Source: Rubinisphaera margarita (GTDB taxonomy: Bacteria; Planctomycetota; Planctomycetia; Planctomycetales; Planctomycetaceae). From it: DNA of 64,000 nucleotides. Shown one piece after another: positions 10,783 to 19,646 of the stretch (its first letter is position 1; each line of letters begins with the position of its first letter). The stretch is from assembly GCF_022267515.1 (NCBI RefSeq), contig NZ_JAKFGB010000005.1, positions 1 through 64,000 on the forward strand, in the 5' to 3' direction. The position numbers and the translations under genes were made by a program. The notes under the pieces were generated by a model that was not told the DNA's origin, made no database searches, and saw nothing but the letters and a program-made list of their open reading frames with translations.

Positions 10783-13272
10783 ATGGCAACTGATGCCCCT
10801 GTCAGGGTGGAGAACGAATTCATGGCTGCGAAAGCGGCTGATATTGTTGGTCAGTTGATCGCCGGCGGGCGCTATGAAATTCAGTCCCATGTGGGGACCG
10901 GAAGCATGGGCCACGTCTACCAGGCGTACGACCATCGGCTCGGCACGTCGGTCTGTGTGAAGATCCCGACGATTTCTCGTCTGGCCGATCCGGATTTCGC
11001 CCGCCGGTTTGAATTGGAGTCGCGGTTCCTGGTGCGTCTGGCGCATCCGCAGATCGTCAATATCATCGACGTTGGCATTGAGAACGAGACGCCGTATATC
11101 GTCATGCAGTTCATCAGTGGCGGCACGCTGCTGACCCAGATGCAGGATGGAAACGGCAACCTCACGCCACGTCCGCTCAAAGATCTCAAGCACTGGTTGC
11201 CGAGCGTCGCCAAGGCTCTCGATTTCATGCACTCCCAGGGGTGCATTCATCGCGATGTGAAACCAGCCAATATTCTCTTCGACGATCACAACAACGCCTA
11301 TCTGAGCGATTTCGGACTCTCGAAGCTGCTCATGGAAGATGAAACACAGGAAGACAACCGGATGACGGCTAAGGGAGCCGTGGTCGGAACGCCGAATTAT
11401 GTCGCGCCGGAAATCGTCCTCGGCCGTGAGTACGATGGCAAAGCGGACCAGTACTCTCTGGCCATCACCGTATACGAGTTCATCACTGCGATGGCGCCGT
11501 TCGAAGGTCCTTCGGCCTCTGCGACCATGGTCAATCAGACGACCAAACAGCCGCCGCCGATGATGACTTTCGTACCCAGCCTGGCTCCGCGAGTGAACCA
11601 GATTGTCCTGAAGGCGATGTCGAAATCCCCCGACGGCCGGTATCGAAACTGTGAAGAGTTCGCCGACGCTTTGATGACAGCCGTCCTCACAGGCAACCTG
11701 GCGGCTGCGAATTCGACCCGATCTCAGTCGGGCATCAGTTCGGTTTCCGGAAGCGGCTCGACCGATATCGGACGGTCCCCCCGGTTCATCGTGACAAAAA
11801 CGTCCCGGGCTGTTTCGCCGGGAAAAATTCCGTGCCCAAAGTGTGAGAAGAAGCTGCTCGTCACGTCGGCGTTCGCCGGCCAGCTGGCAACCTGTTCCGG
11901 CTGCAGCGGCCGTGTCCGGATCTCCAACGATATCCAGGAACTGGCGCTGCTGGAAGAAAACCCGAATTACAACGCCAGTCTGCATCGAGGCGGCGAGAGC
12001 GATCAGTTCAAGACCGTCCTCAAGACTGAAGTCTTCGGATTAAAACTCTCCGAACGCCAGGCCAACTGGTTCGTTGGGGGCACGCTGCTGGCGATCATGT
12101 TCGGTGCGATTATTTTCGGCATTCGTCTGAATCAGGAGTCGATGTCAGATCAGACGTTGAGGGAAACGCGCACGATCAGTCGCGAGAAGGACATGAGCGC
12201 CCGGATTGCCCGGATCCCTATCAAAGCGGCCTACACTCCGGCTCCGGCAGAGAATGACTGGATTAAGCGACAGGTGTCGAACTTCAGCAATCTGGTCTCC
12301 GTCAACGCGGACATCCAGCTGACATCAAATGCAGAGGGCGGGGAAACAGCGTTGAATCTCGCTGCGGAACTCATTGAGATCGACCCGCACTCGCTCAACA
12401 CACTGCTCTCGACGCGAACGACCCTCGAATTCGAACGTCTCAAGCAGCAGTGGCGGGACAATGACAGCACCGAGGGGCAGCTCTTCGAACGCGAAGAGAC
12501 CATCTATACCACGCCGTTCGTCTGCCTGATGTGGCAGGACCGTTATTTTGAGTTCACTCAGAGATACGGTCAGCTGAATCTTGAGACGGTCGTTCGTGCC
12601 GCCGTTGACGATGCCGACTGGGGGACTCTGGCCGACAAGCCGGACTGGGGACTGTTTCGTTTCGCCACGCCGCCGCTCGACGATCCCGAGTTCGGCGATC
12701 TGATGTTGATCACAGCCTGCCACCAGATTCTCAAGACCGATCAGGCGCTTAAGTCCGAAGATCTGATGAACGAGAAGGTTCGCGATTTTCTGAAGAAGGT
12801 GGACCGTCTGCCGGTTCGGAATCGCACCGAAGGCTCGGTGATGGATGCAATGATTGATGCGGCCGTGCAGTCGGGGCCTGACTACGCCGATGTGTTGATC
12901 ATGACCGAACAGGCGGCTCTGAAGGCTATTCCGCAGCTGGAAGAAAAGTGGAAACAGTTCGTCCAGGTCGTTTATCTCACGCCCGCTCCGAATATGTCCC
13001 GGTCGATTGGGATTACTTCCGTGGCGACCGATGCCCAGGCCGACGGAGCCTCCACGTTTCTTGATTACCTGCTCAACTCGGAATCGATGCGGCAACTGGC
13101 CGGTGAAGGGCTTCGGCCGGCATCAGCGGCTGTCTCTCCCTTCGAAAGTCAGGTCTTCTCTCGCTACCGCCTGCGGGGTGTCAGAGAAAATGCACCGGGA
13201 GCGGTCCCGCTTCCCGGGCCGGAAGTTGTCGACACCCTGAGGGAAACCTTCGAGCGAATCCGGCTCCAGTAG
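10783..13272 (+). CDS. Membrane Ser/Thr protein kinase with zinc ribbon and C-terminal domain
   Basis: An 829-residue PknB-like kinase starting at ATG 10783; 10741 (GTG) and 10822 are alternatives, as no ribosome site is decisive. Residues 31-300 are the kinase domain: G-loop VGTGSMGHVY (37-46), Lys60, HRDVKPANIL (156-165), DFG (176-178), GTPNYVAPE (202-210). Residues 351-374 hold CPKC and CSGC, a four-cysteine zinc-ribbon-like module between kinase and membrane. One transmembrane helix lies at about 427-449. The remaining 380 residues would be outside the cytoplasm and match no domain I recognise. All catalytic residues are present, so it is probably active. The C-terminal domain is a candidate sensor. 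The gene is alone, with a short hypothetical gene convergent behind it. Confidence 0.9.
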   Translation: MATDAPVRVENEFMAAKAADIVGQLIAGGRYEIQSHVGTGSMGHVYQAYDHRLGTSVCVKIPTISRLADPDFARRFELESRFLVRLAHPQIVNIIDVGIENETPYIVMQFISGGTLLTQMQDGNGNLTPRPLKDLKHWLPSVAKALDFMHSQGCIHRDVKPANILFDDHNNAYLSDFGLSKLLMEDETQEDNRMTAKGAVVGTPNYVAPEIVLGREYDGKADQYSLAITVYEFITAMAPFEGPSASATMVNQTTKQPPPMMTFVPSLAPRVNQIVLKAMSKSPDGRYRNCEEFADALMTAVLTGNLAAANSTRSQSGISSVSGSGSTDIGRSPRFIVTKTSRAVSPGKIPCPKCEKKLLVTSAFAGQLATCSGCSGRVRISNDIQELALLEENPNYNASLHRGGESDQFKTVLKTEVFGLKLSERQANWFVGGTLLAIMFGAIIFGIRLNQESMSDQTLRETRTISREKDMSARIARIPIKAAYTPAPAENDWIKRQVSNFSNLVSVNADIQLTSNAEGGETALNLAAELIEIDPHSLNTLLSTRTTLEFERLKQQWRDNDSTEGQLFEREETIYTTPFVCLMWQDRYFEFTQRYGQLNLETVVRAAVDDADWGTLADKPDWGLFRFATPPLDDPEFGDLMLITACHQILKTDQALKSEDLMNEKVRDFLKKVDRLPVRNRTEGSVMDAMIDAAVQSGPDYADVLIMTEQAALKAIPQLEEKWKQFVQVVYLTPAPNMSRSIGITSVATDAQADGASTFLDYLLNSESMRQLAGEGLRPASAAVSPFESQVFSRYRLRGVRENAPGAVPLPGPEVVDTLRETFERIRLQ

Positions 13273-13401
13273 ACGCAGCGTGCTGGCCGGCTTTGGTCCG
13301 CATGCGGGTGAACCGTGGGCATATCCCGCGGAGGAGCGACTCTTCGCCTGAGTCGCCGCATCTGATGCGAAAACAACGGTCACACCTGTCAGACAACCGC
13401 C

Positions 13402-13908
13402 CTAGAAGTTCAGCTCCCACTCTCGTCGAACCGTTTGCAGTCCTTCCGTGCAGACGTCGTAGAGTTCGCTCAGCCGCCGGAGGATGGGAGCCTCTTCTTC
13501 GTAAGGCTCCTGTTCGAAGGTGCTGGCGATGTAATACGATCGCTTTCCCTGCTCGCGATAGTCGATGAGACTGTCCTTGCGGTCCCAGCTCTTGAGAACT
13601 TTGAGTCCTTCCGGATACAGCCCCGTCCAGAAAAGGGTGAAATCGCCAATGTGGCGATGAATCTCGCGGCGGGGGCGGTCGGCACATTGCTCCGCTTCGG
13701 CCAGCATTCCCGCGACTTCTTCGAGGCGATGACCTCGGAGATCGCGGATTTTGAAGATCGATTCGTGGCGGACGAATCGCAGCAGCAGGGTGGTCAGATA
13801 ATCGACCAGACCAGGGTCTGGCACACCCATTTCGGCATGCAGAGTGTTTTCAAGCAGCCCCGCGAATAGATTTCGCAGCTGGTCTTCACCGGAAAGGATT
13901 CGAACCAT
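13402..13908 (-). CDS. Conserved-looking hypothetical protein
   Basis: A 168-residue soluble protein, mostly helical by composition, with no signal peptide, membrane segment or motif that I recognise. The start at 13908 is chosen because GGAGGAATGCGACC precedes it. The frame runs on to 14058, but the extra 50 residues are low-complexity and polar. It contains Trp, Tyr, His and Phe at normal protein-like frequency (for example HRHIGDFTLFWTGLYPEGL), which supports a real gene. The domain resembles nothing I can name. It is convergent with the kinase gene, 129 bases away. Confidence 0.7.
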   Translation of the reverse strand: MVRILSGEDQLRNLFAGLLENTLHAEMGVPDPGLVDYLTTLLLRFVRHESIFKIRDLRGHRLEEVAGMLAEAEQCADRPRREIHRHIGDFTLFWTGLYPEGLKVLKSWDRKDSLIDYREQGKRSYYIASTFEQEPYEEEAPILRRLSELYDVCTEGLQTVRREWELNF

Positions 13909-14360
13909 GGTCGCATTCCTCCGTTTGGTGTCGGGTGAATGGATAGGAGAATCGTCGGCTGGTTCGGTGAATGATCGGCCGTTGTCGTTGTCAGAGCCGT
14001 CCGATGAAAACCATCGCTCATCGTCCGGGTCTGAGGTTCCACGCGCGGTCATTTTCAATCACACCGCAGTCGCTGACATCTCGTGAATTTCATTCTAGGT
14101 TGGGGGTACAGTTCGGGTCAATTTGTGATTTTCCGGGCTTTTCACGTTGTAAATGATTCCCTACGATGTTGCCCGACTGAACGTCCTGCATGCAAAACAA
14201 CTGCCCCACCACTCTTTGGATCTGACGTCAGTCAAGTCGTAACAGATGACCAAGAAACACGTTACGACGCATTATGTCGGCTTCTGGATAGAACGGGGCA
14301 GAGAGGGACAGCGTGGGCTGTCCTGTGACAGTTTCCATTTCACAAAGTGAGCAAATTTCG
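13909..14360. other. Intergenic region upstream of cysC
   Basis: About 450 bases between the divergent hypothetical gene and cysC. It would hold both promoters. The cysC frame extends 16 codons upstream of the chosen start without family-like sequence. I see no recognisable regulatory element. Confidence 0.4.
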
Positions 14361-14972
14361 ATGACTGAGCAGAAAGCAACGAACGTTACCTGGCACGACC
14401 ACACCGTGAGTAAGGCCGAGCGGCAGAAGCTGATGGGCCACAAGAGCGCTGTGCTGTGGTTCACCGGCCTGAGCGGAGCCGGAAAAAGCACCGTGGCCAA
14501 CACCGTCGATCACCTGCTGCACTCCAAGGGCATTCACACCTACGTCCTGGACGGCGATAACGTCCGCATGGGCCTGAACAAGAACCTCGGCTTCTCGGCT
14601 GAAGATCGTGCCGAGAACATTCGCCGCATCGGCGAAGTGGCCAAGCTGTTCTGCCACTCCGGCGTCTTCGTGCTGACCGCCTTCATCTCTCCGTACCGCG
14701 CTGACCGCGACAAGGCTCGTGAGATTCTCGATCAGGGCGAATTCATCGAAGTTTACGTCAACGCTTCGCTCGAAACGTGCGAAGGTCGCGATCCGAAGGG
14801 GCTGTACAAGAAGGCCCGCGCTGGCGAGATCAAAGGCTTCACCGGCATCGACGATCCGTACGAAGAACCAGCCAACCCGGAAATCGTTCTCAATTCGGAC
14901 AATAAGAGCATCGACGAACTCGCTCAGGAAGTCGTCGACTACCTCGAGAAGAACGGCTACCTGTCTGCATAA
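14361..14972 (+). CDS. cysC: Adenylylsulfate (APS) kinase
   Basis: A 203-residue cytosolic enzyme that phosphorylates APS at the 3' position using ATP, giving PAPS, the activated sulfate donor. It has the P-loop GLSGAGKS (36-43), DGDNVR (64-69), the RAENIRRIGEVAKL helix and FISPYRADRD (108-116), all family signatures. It is the single-domain form, not fused to the sulfurylase. The start at 14361 gives the usual family N-terminus with a WH motif. There is no sulfate adenylyltransferase gene nearby, so it appears to be a separate unit, closed by the terminator at 14999. PAPS could serve sulfate assimilation or sulfation of surface polymers. Confidence 0.95.
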   Translation: MTEQKATNVTWHDHTVSKAERQKLMGHKSAVLWFTGLSGAGKSTVANTVDHLLHSKGIHTYVLDGDNVRMGLNKNLGFSAEDRAENIRRIGEVAKLFCHSGVFVLTAFISPYRADRDKAREILDQGEFIEVYVNASLETCEGRDPKGLYKKARAGEIKGFTGIDDPYEEPANPEIVLNSDNKSIDELAQEVVDYLEKNGYLSA

Positions 14973-14998
14973 CCTGCGACAACCAGCTATACTCCGAA

Positions 14999-15026
14999 CC
15001 CCGCTGATCGATCAGCGGGGTTTTTT
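14999..15026 (+). terminator. Rho-independent terminator of cysC
   Basis: A perfect stem of CCCCGCTGAT (14999-15008) with ATCAGCGGGG (15011-15020), two-base loop CG, followed by TTTTTT. It lies 27 bases after the cysC stop. Confidence 0.92.
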
Positions 15027-15093
15027 CATGGCAGTCGTCAACGCGAGTGAATCGCTCCCATTCACCTGAAATGGGACAACTCACCCAGGGATG

Positions 15094-15115
15094 ACTCAGA
15101 CGCGTGCGTCTGAGT
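15094..15115. repeat. Palindromic element, copy 1
   Basis: ACTCAGACGC and its exact reverse complement GCGTCTGAGT, separated by GT. There is no T-tract, so this is not a standard terminator. It resembles the palindrome at 15321-15340. Confidence 0.75.
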
Positions 15116-15260
15116 GGCCCAGCCACAAGAAGCCGGTCACCGACGTCTCTTGTTTACACTGCCTGGCAATCGTTATTAGAGCAGTTTACTTTTGGGTGTA
15201 ACCGTTCGGTCCGCGAAAGATGCAGCGTTTCAGGCGATTCGACGCTCATTCGCGGACATC

Positions 15261-15283
15261 CGATAGAGCGATCCGCTCTATCG
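15261..15283. repeat. Perfect hairpin, 10-bp stem
   Basis: CGATAGAGCG paired with CGCTCTATCG around a 3-base loop (ATC). There is no T-tract. It could be a protein-binding palindrome or an RNA hairpin. Confidence 0.7.
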
Positions 15284-15320
15284 TTCCGGCGACGGACAGC
15301 GTCTTCCTGTGACTTCGTCA

Positions 15321-15340
15321 CCCAGACGTGCACGTCTGGG
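15321..15340. repeat. Palindromic element, copy 2
   Basis: CCCAGACGTGCACGTCTGGG is a perfect 20-base palindrome 77 bases upstream of the methyltransferase start. Its core matches the palindrome at 15094-15115. Confidence 0.75.
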
Positions 15341-15417
15341 CCATCCACCTTGGCGGAACGCCAACGAGAGATTCATGACCGTTTTCCCTGTCCCAGAGTC
15401 TTCCATCGTCCTGACCC

Positions 15418-16098
15418 ATGACCGCTAACCCACAGCTGCCGACCTGCATTTCTCAATGGCGCGATGAGCAGATCGAATTGCCGACTGGTCCACTCACGTT
15501 GACGATCCCCGCCGATCCCGATGCGTTGCTCGACGATCCCGACGTTCTGGAAGAGAGTCGACGGACGGACTATGTCCCGTACTGGGCGTACCTCTGGCCG
15601 GCTGCCAGGGAGATGTCGCGTCTGCTGACCAGTCTGGATGAAGCCCCAGCCGAATCGGCTCTCGAACTCGGCTGCGGCAGCGGGCTGATTGGTCTGGCCG
15701 CGATCACACGTGGCATTCATATCACCTTCAGTGATTACCGGCAGGAAGCCCTTCAACTCGCCGCCTTCAACGCCCGCCAGAATGGGCTGACCGACTTCGA
15801 TGTTCTCAACGTCGACTGGTTCAACATCGAAACAGAACGCCGGTTCCCCTGGATCATTGCATCGGATGTCCTGTATGAAGCCCGCTTTCACGAGCCGTTT
15901 CTGAACGCAGTCTCCCAACTGCTCGAACCGGGCGGCGAAATCTGGATTGCTGATCCCGGTCGGGCGCTGGTTCTCGAGTTCGTGCGGCTGGCGCAAAGCC
16001 GAGGATGGGAGCCGGACGTCTACAACGGCGAGAGGGAACCGCGCTCGTTTCCGGTTATTGGTCAGTTTCAGTTGCTCGTCTTCAAGCCGACTGCTTAG
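15418..16098 (+). CDS. Class I SAM-dependent methyltransferase (METTL/Methyltransf_16-like)
   Basis: A 226-residue cytoplasmic protein with a Rossmann-type SAM site LELGCGSGLIGLAA (82-95), an acidic loop after strand 2 (ITFSDYR) and the post-motif IIASDVLYEARFHEPFL, which is typical of the lysine-methyltransferase-like Methyltransf_16 group. PYWAYLWPAAREM near 54-66 is also characteristic of that group (cf. YWAxLWPSA). Members methylate protein lysines or small molecules; the substrate here is unknown. The stop at 16098 lies 55 bases before the start of the sulfatase gene, so the two may share a transcript, although no functional link is evident. Confidence 0.8.
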   Translation: MTANPQLPTCISQWRDEQIELPTGPLTLTIPADPDALLDDPDVLEESRRTDYVPYWAYLWPAAREMSRLLTSLDEAPAESALELGCGSGLIGLAAITRGIHITFSDYRQEALQLAAFNARQNGLTDFDVLNVDWFNIETERRFPWIIASDVLYEARFHEPFLNAVSQLLEPGGEIWIADPGRALVLEFVRLAQSRGWEPDVYNGEREPRSFPVIGQFQLLVFKPTA

Positions 16099-16153
16099 CA
16101 TCTGGGAAGCGCAGCAGACCCTCAACGATGCAAATCAGTCGAAAGGTGCGGAC

Positions 16154-17683
16154 GTGCAGAACAGAATTCAACGGCAGTGGATGACCATCAACGAGTCTCT
16201 CTTTCGCAGAATGGTCTTCATCGCTGTTCTGTGCCAGTGGAGCTCGGGAATCGCTTTCGCTCAACAGCCAGAATCACTGAAGCCGATTAAGAACGTGATT
16301 TTCATCCTCTCTGATGATCATCGCTACGACTTCATGGGGTTCCATCCCAAATCTCCCGCCTGGCTGCAGACACCGAATCTGGATCGCATGGCCAGCGAGG
16401 GGATGCATTTTGAGAACGCCTTCGTCACGACTTCGCTCTGCTCGCCGAGTCGCGCTTCCATTTTGACCGGCCAGTACATGCATCGGCATCAGGTCGTCGA
16501 TAATCAACGGGGCGTGCCGGAAGGAACGACGTTCTACCCGCAGTTGCTGCAAGAACAGGGCATGCAGACGGCCTTTATCGGCAAGTGGCATATGGGGCAT
16601 GACGATGACAGTCCCCGGCCCGGTTTCGATCACTGGGTCAGCTTCATGGGGCAGGGCCAGTATTTCGATCCCGAACTCAACATCAACGGCAAGCGGCAAT
16701 CATTCAAAGGGTACAATGCCGACGTCCTGACCGATCAGGCGCTGGAGTGGATGCAGAAGGGCCGCGATGGCAGCAAGCCGTTCTTCATGCACCTGGCATT
16801 CAAGGCGGTCCACTATCCGTTTCAGCCGGCCAAACGCTGGGCCGGGAAGTATCACGGCAAGCCGATCGACTATCCCGAAACGAGAGCCCGTACCGAGCGG
16901 AACTATCGCACGCAGCCGAACTGGGTGAAGGAACGTCGCTACTCCATTCACGGCATCGATCACATGGAAACCGGCCCGTTCGATAAAGACCCGGTGCCCG
17001 ATCTGGATGACCTCTACTGGGACTACGCCGAAACCGTCAGCTCCTTGGACGACAACATCGGGCGGGTGTTGAAAGCACTTGAGGAAGCGGGTCTGGCTGA
17101 GGAAACACTGGTGCTCTACATGGGCGACAACGGATTTCACCTCGGCGAGCATGGTTTCTACGACAAACGGGATGCCTTTGAGACGTCCGTTCGCGTGCCG
17201 CTGCTCGCCTGGTCGCCGGGAAATGTTCCGGCTGGTAAAACTGTTTCGCAGATGATGCTCAATATCGACATCGCTCCGACCGTTCTCGAAACGCTCGGCT
17301 ACAGCGATGCCATCGACCCCAAACAGTTTGACGGGCAATCGTTCGCTCCGTTTCTGGCGGGAAGCTCAACCGACTGGCGCTCGCATTTCGTTTATGAGTA
17401 TCACTGGGAATGGAACTTCCCCGCCACGCCGACGCTCTTCGCCATCCGCACCGATCAGCACAAGTACGTCTACTATCACGGAACGTGGGACATCGACAGT
17501 TTTCATGAACTGACGACCGACCCGGACGAACGCCACAACCTGATCAACGTCCCCGGCTATCAAGAGCAGATCGAAGCCCTCCGCTCGCAGCTCTTTACCG
17601 AACTCGAAGAACGAAATGCTCTGAACGCCCCAGTCCGCCCACCAGCCGGCGAACGACTCGGTCAACGCAAACTGCCCGAGTGA
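16154..17683 (+). CDS. Secreted sulfatase (formylglycine type)
   Basis: A 509-residue type I sulfatase that hydrolyses a sulfate ester, probably on a polysaccharide. The GTG at 16154 is preceded by AAAGG seven bases upstream; ATG at 16181 is the alternative. A basic N-terminus and hydrophobic segment (about 20-35, ending in AFAQ) form a signal peptide. The active-site motif is C96-SPSR, where the Cys is converted to formylglycine. Metal-binding residues appear in ILSDDHRYD near the N-terminus and YMGDNGFHLGEHG in the C-terminal half, and GKWHMGHDDD carries the conserved Lys and His. The substrate cannot be told from the sequence. Confidence 0.9.
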   Translation: MQNRIQRQWMTINESLFRRMVFIAVLCQWSSGIAFAQQPESLKPIKNVIFILSDDHRYDFMGFHPKSPAWLQTPNLDRMASEGMHFENAFVTTSLCSPSRASILTGQYMHRHQVVDNQRGVPEGTTFYPQLLQEQGMQTAFIGKWHMGHDDDSPRPGFDHWVSFMGQGQYFDPELNINGKRQSFKGYNADVLTDQALEWMQKGRDGSKPFFMHLAFKAVHYPFQPAKRWAGKYHGKPIDYPETRARTERNYRTQPNWVKERRYSIHGIDHMETGPFDKDPVPDLDDLYWDYAETVSSLDDNIGRVLKALEEAGLAEETLVLYMGDNGFHLGEHGFYDKRDAFETSVRVPLLAWSPGNVPAGKTVSQMMLNIDIAPTVLETLGYSDAIDPKQFDGQSFAPFLAGSSTDWRSHFVYEYHWEWNFPATPTLFAIRTDQHKYVYYHGTWDIDSFHELTTDPDERHNLINVPGYQEQIEALRSQLFTELEERNALNAPVRPPAGERLGQRKLPE

Positions 17684-17714
17684 TAACTCTCAGAGAAGCA
17701 ATGAGTCCACCCCA

Positions 17715-17867
17715 GTAGGGTTCGCTGTGTGGACGCGGAATCGTCGTCGATTGCGTGACCAGTTCGCTTCGCTTCAAGTCGTGTTCCTGTGATGCGGACA
17801 CCTATCGAAGCACAGAAGGCGGAAATAAAGAGCTTCACGCAATACGCGTTCGCACAGTGAACCCTAC
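17715..17867. repeat. Long-range inverted repeat between convergent genes
   Basis: GTAGGGTTCGCTGTG at 17715-17729 pairs with CACAGTGAACCCTAC at 17853-17867, with one G-T pairing. A second small hairpin (CCGCCT / AGGCGG, 17870-17884) follows and overlaps the end of the MATE gene. Both could serve transcription termination between the convergent sulfatase and exporter genes, but there is no clear T-run. Confidence 0.5.
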
Positions 17868-17873
17868 AGCCGC

Positions 17874-19331
17874 CTACGAGGCGGTTCCTGCGAGAGCTTC
17901 GACGACTTCTTTCTCGGCTGGCGTCTGTTCAATGACACGCATCGAACGCCACTTGCCGCCAAGGAAGCGGATCAGATAGATGATCCCGAGCGACCAGACC
18001 CACGCGGTCAACAGGGACCAGCATCCGTAGATGCCGACGTGGAGGACTTCCACGGCGACATAGGTCGCGATCGCCATGCCGGACGCCATGACCAAACTCA
18101 CCTTTAACACAAAGGGGGTATCACCGGCTCCTTTGATGGCGCTGACGAAGATCATCATCGCGGCATCAAACATGTTGTAGGCCGCCACGAAACGGAGCAG
18201 GTTGATCGACATCTGCCAGACTTCGCCGTCTCCGCCCTCGGTTTCGACGCCGACAAAGAACGGCGCGAGGAAGAGTTGCGGCACCAGCAGATAACTCAGC
18301 GAGATGCCGGTCATGTAGACCAGTGCGACGTGCAATGTCGTCCACGTTGCACGAGCTGAGAGATCGTCGCGGTTCTCCCCAAGATGCTGACCAACCAGAA
18401 TGCTTGCGGCCTGAGCAAATCCCCAGATCGGCATGAACGCCAGCGTGCTGATGCTGAAAGCCATACTCGTCGCCTCTGCTTCGACGCCGCCGAGTCGACC
18501 GACCAGCATGATGAAGCAGGTGAAGCCTAGCACATCGAGCACGAACTGAAATCCGCTCGGCGCCCCATAAAAGAGGATCCGCTTTAACAGGTCCCGATGA
18601 ATTCGCAGATCGAGCGAATGAAACTCGATGCGATGCTTCTTCTGGACGAGAAGCAGGAAGTAGATCAACGCTTTGATCCACAACGATGTCACCGTCGCCC
18701 AGCCCGCTCCCGCGATTCCGGCTTCGGGAAATCCATACTTGCCGAAGATCCAGGCGTAATCGAGGAAGACGTTCAACAACGCCACAAAGGTATCGACGCA
18801 CATCACAATGCGCGTTCTTCCCCGGCCGGAATAAAAGGACGAAAGGGCCTGAGCGATCAGCATTGCCGGGATGCCCCAGCAGAGGATCTGGAAATACTGG
18901 ATCTCGAGGGCCTGCACCGCCGGTTCGTGACCGGCCAGTGCAAAGACGGCGGGAGCCAGCGGAATGGCCAGCAAGAGCAGCGGACTAAGGAACAGCGAGA
19001 TCCAGACGCCCTGCCAGACGGTGGGCCCAATCTGCTTCGGCTGATGACTGCCCGAGTACTGAGACACAAACGTGGCGCAGTACATACAAATACCGAGCGG
19101 CAGGCAGAGCAGAGAGAACCAGAGCGTCGAGGCGGAAAAGGCAGCCGCCATCGCGATTCCCGATTCCCACTTCAGAAAGACGCGATCGACGAACGTCATC
19201 ACCGTCCACGACAGGGAGGAAATCACTAACGGGAGTGAGACATACAGAATTTCCCGACCACCAGCCGTGCGATTCCACCACGTTTCACGAGGCGGTTGGG
19301 GCGGGGCGAGCAATGCAGCGGAGGCATCCAT
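17874..19331 (-). CDS. MATE-family multidrug/toxin exporter
   Basis: A 485-residue inner-membrane protein with about twelve hydrophobic helices, the usual MATE length. The start at 19331 is chosen because the 45 codons further upstream are polar and unlike the family. Typical features include PLVISSLSWTVMTFVDRVFLKW in the first helices, the repeat of that pattern in the second half (GAPSGFQFVLDVLGFTCFIM), and a G-x-G-W-A-T segment. MATE proteins expel cationic drugs or metabolites in exchange for H+ or Na+. The substrate is unknown. No regulator gene adjoins it. Confidence 0.85.
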   Translation of the reverse strand: MDASAALLAPPQPPRETWWNRTAGGREILYVSLPLVISSLSWTVMTFVDRVFLKWESGIAMAAAFSASTLWFSLLCLPLGICMYCATFVSQYSGSHQPKQIGPTVWQGVWISLFLSPLLLLAIPLAPAVFALAGHEPAVQALEIQYFQILCWGIPAMLIAQALSSFYSGRGRTRIVMCVDTFVALLNVFLDYAWIFGKYGFPEAGIAGAGWATVTSLWIKALIYFLLLVQKKHRIEFHSLDLRIHRDLLKRILFYGAPSGFQFVLDVLGFTCFIMLVGRLGGVEAEATSMAFSISTLAFMPIWGFAQAASILVGQHLGENRDDLSARATWTTLHVALVYMTGISLSYLLVPQLFLAPFFVGVETEGGDGEVWQMSINLLRFVAAYNMFDAAMMIFVSAIKGAGDTPFVLKVSLVMASGMAIATYVAVEVLHVGIYGCWSLLTAWVWSLGIIYLIRFLGGKWRSMRVIEQTPAEKEVVEALAGTAS

Positions 19332-19646
19332 ACCAGTTGATCCGTTGAGTGAGCGCACCTGAAAGTCGGAGGGCCGCAGCGGGGCGGGGAGAGATCGGGA
19401 GAGCCGCTCCCGGCGCAGGGGGAGCCAGCGATCCGGGAATGATAGGGCAGACACCGGCTGCGGCAAATGGTTCGACGGGAATTCGCACCGCGTCGGAAAC
19501 AGGGCGACGATCTAAGTTCCAGCCACTTCGGAAGCTCCGTTCATCCGCGAAATTTTCCTGAAAATCCGCGAAGGATCTTTACGGTTCGTCCGTCTCCTGT
19601 TCTGAGGTAACGTCAGTAATCAGAACGCGCTTAAGTGGATCGGATC
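19332..19646. other. Intergenic region between MATE gene and small secreted gene
   Basis: About 315 bases between divergent genes. It is G-rich in the left half, including GGGGAGAGATCGGGAGAG. I see no recognisable element. Confidence 0.35.

Larger units (their letters stand above)
15027..15417. other. Intergenic region with three perfect palindromes
   Basis: About 390 bases between the cysC terminator and the methyltransferase gene with no gene. It carries three separate perfect inverted repeats (15094-15115, 15261-15283 and 15321-15340), none followed by a T-run. The first and third share the core CAGACG-GTGC-CGTCTG and similar flanks (both near ACCCAG and followed by GGCC), so they may be copies of one small palindromic element. 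Confidence 0.6.

Noticed and set aside
10657..11985. 442-codon minus-strand frame opposite the kinase
   Set aside because: The kinase domain on the plus strand is unambiguous.
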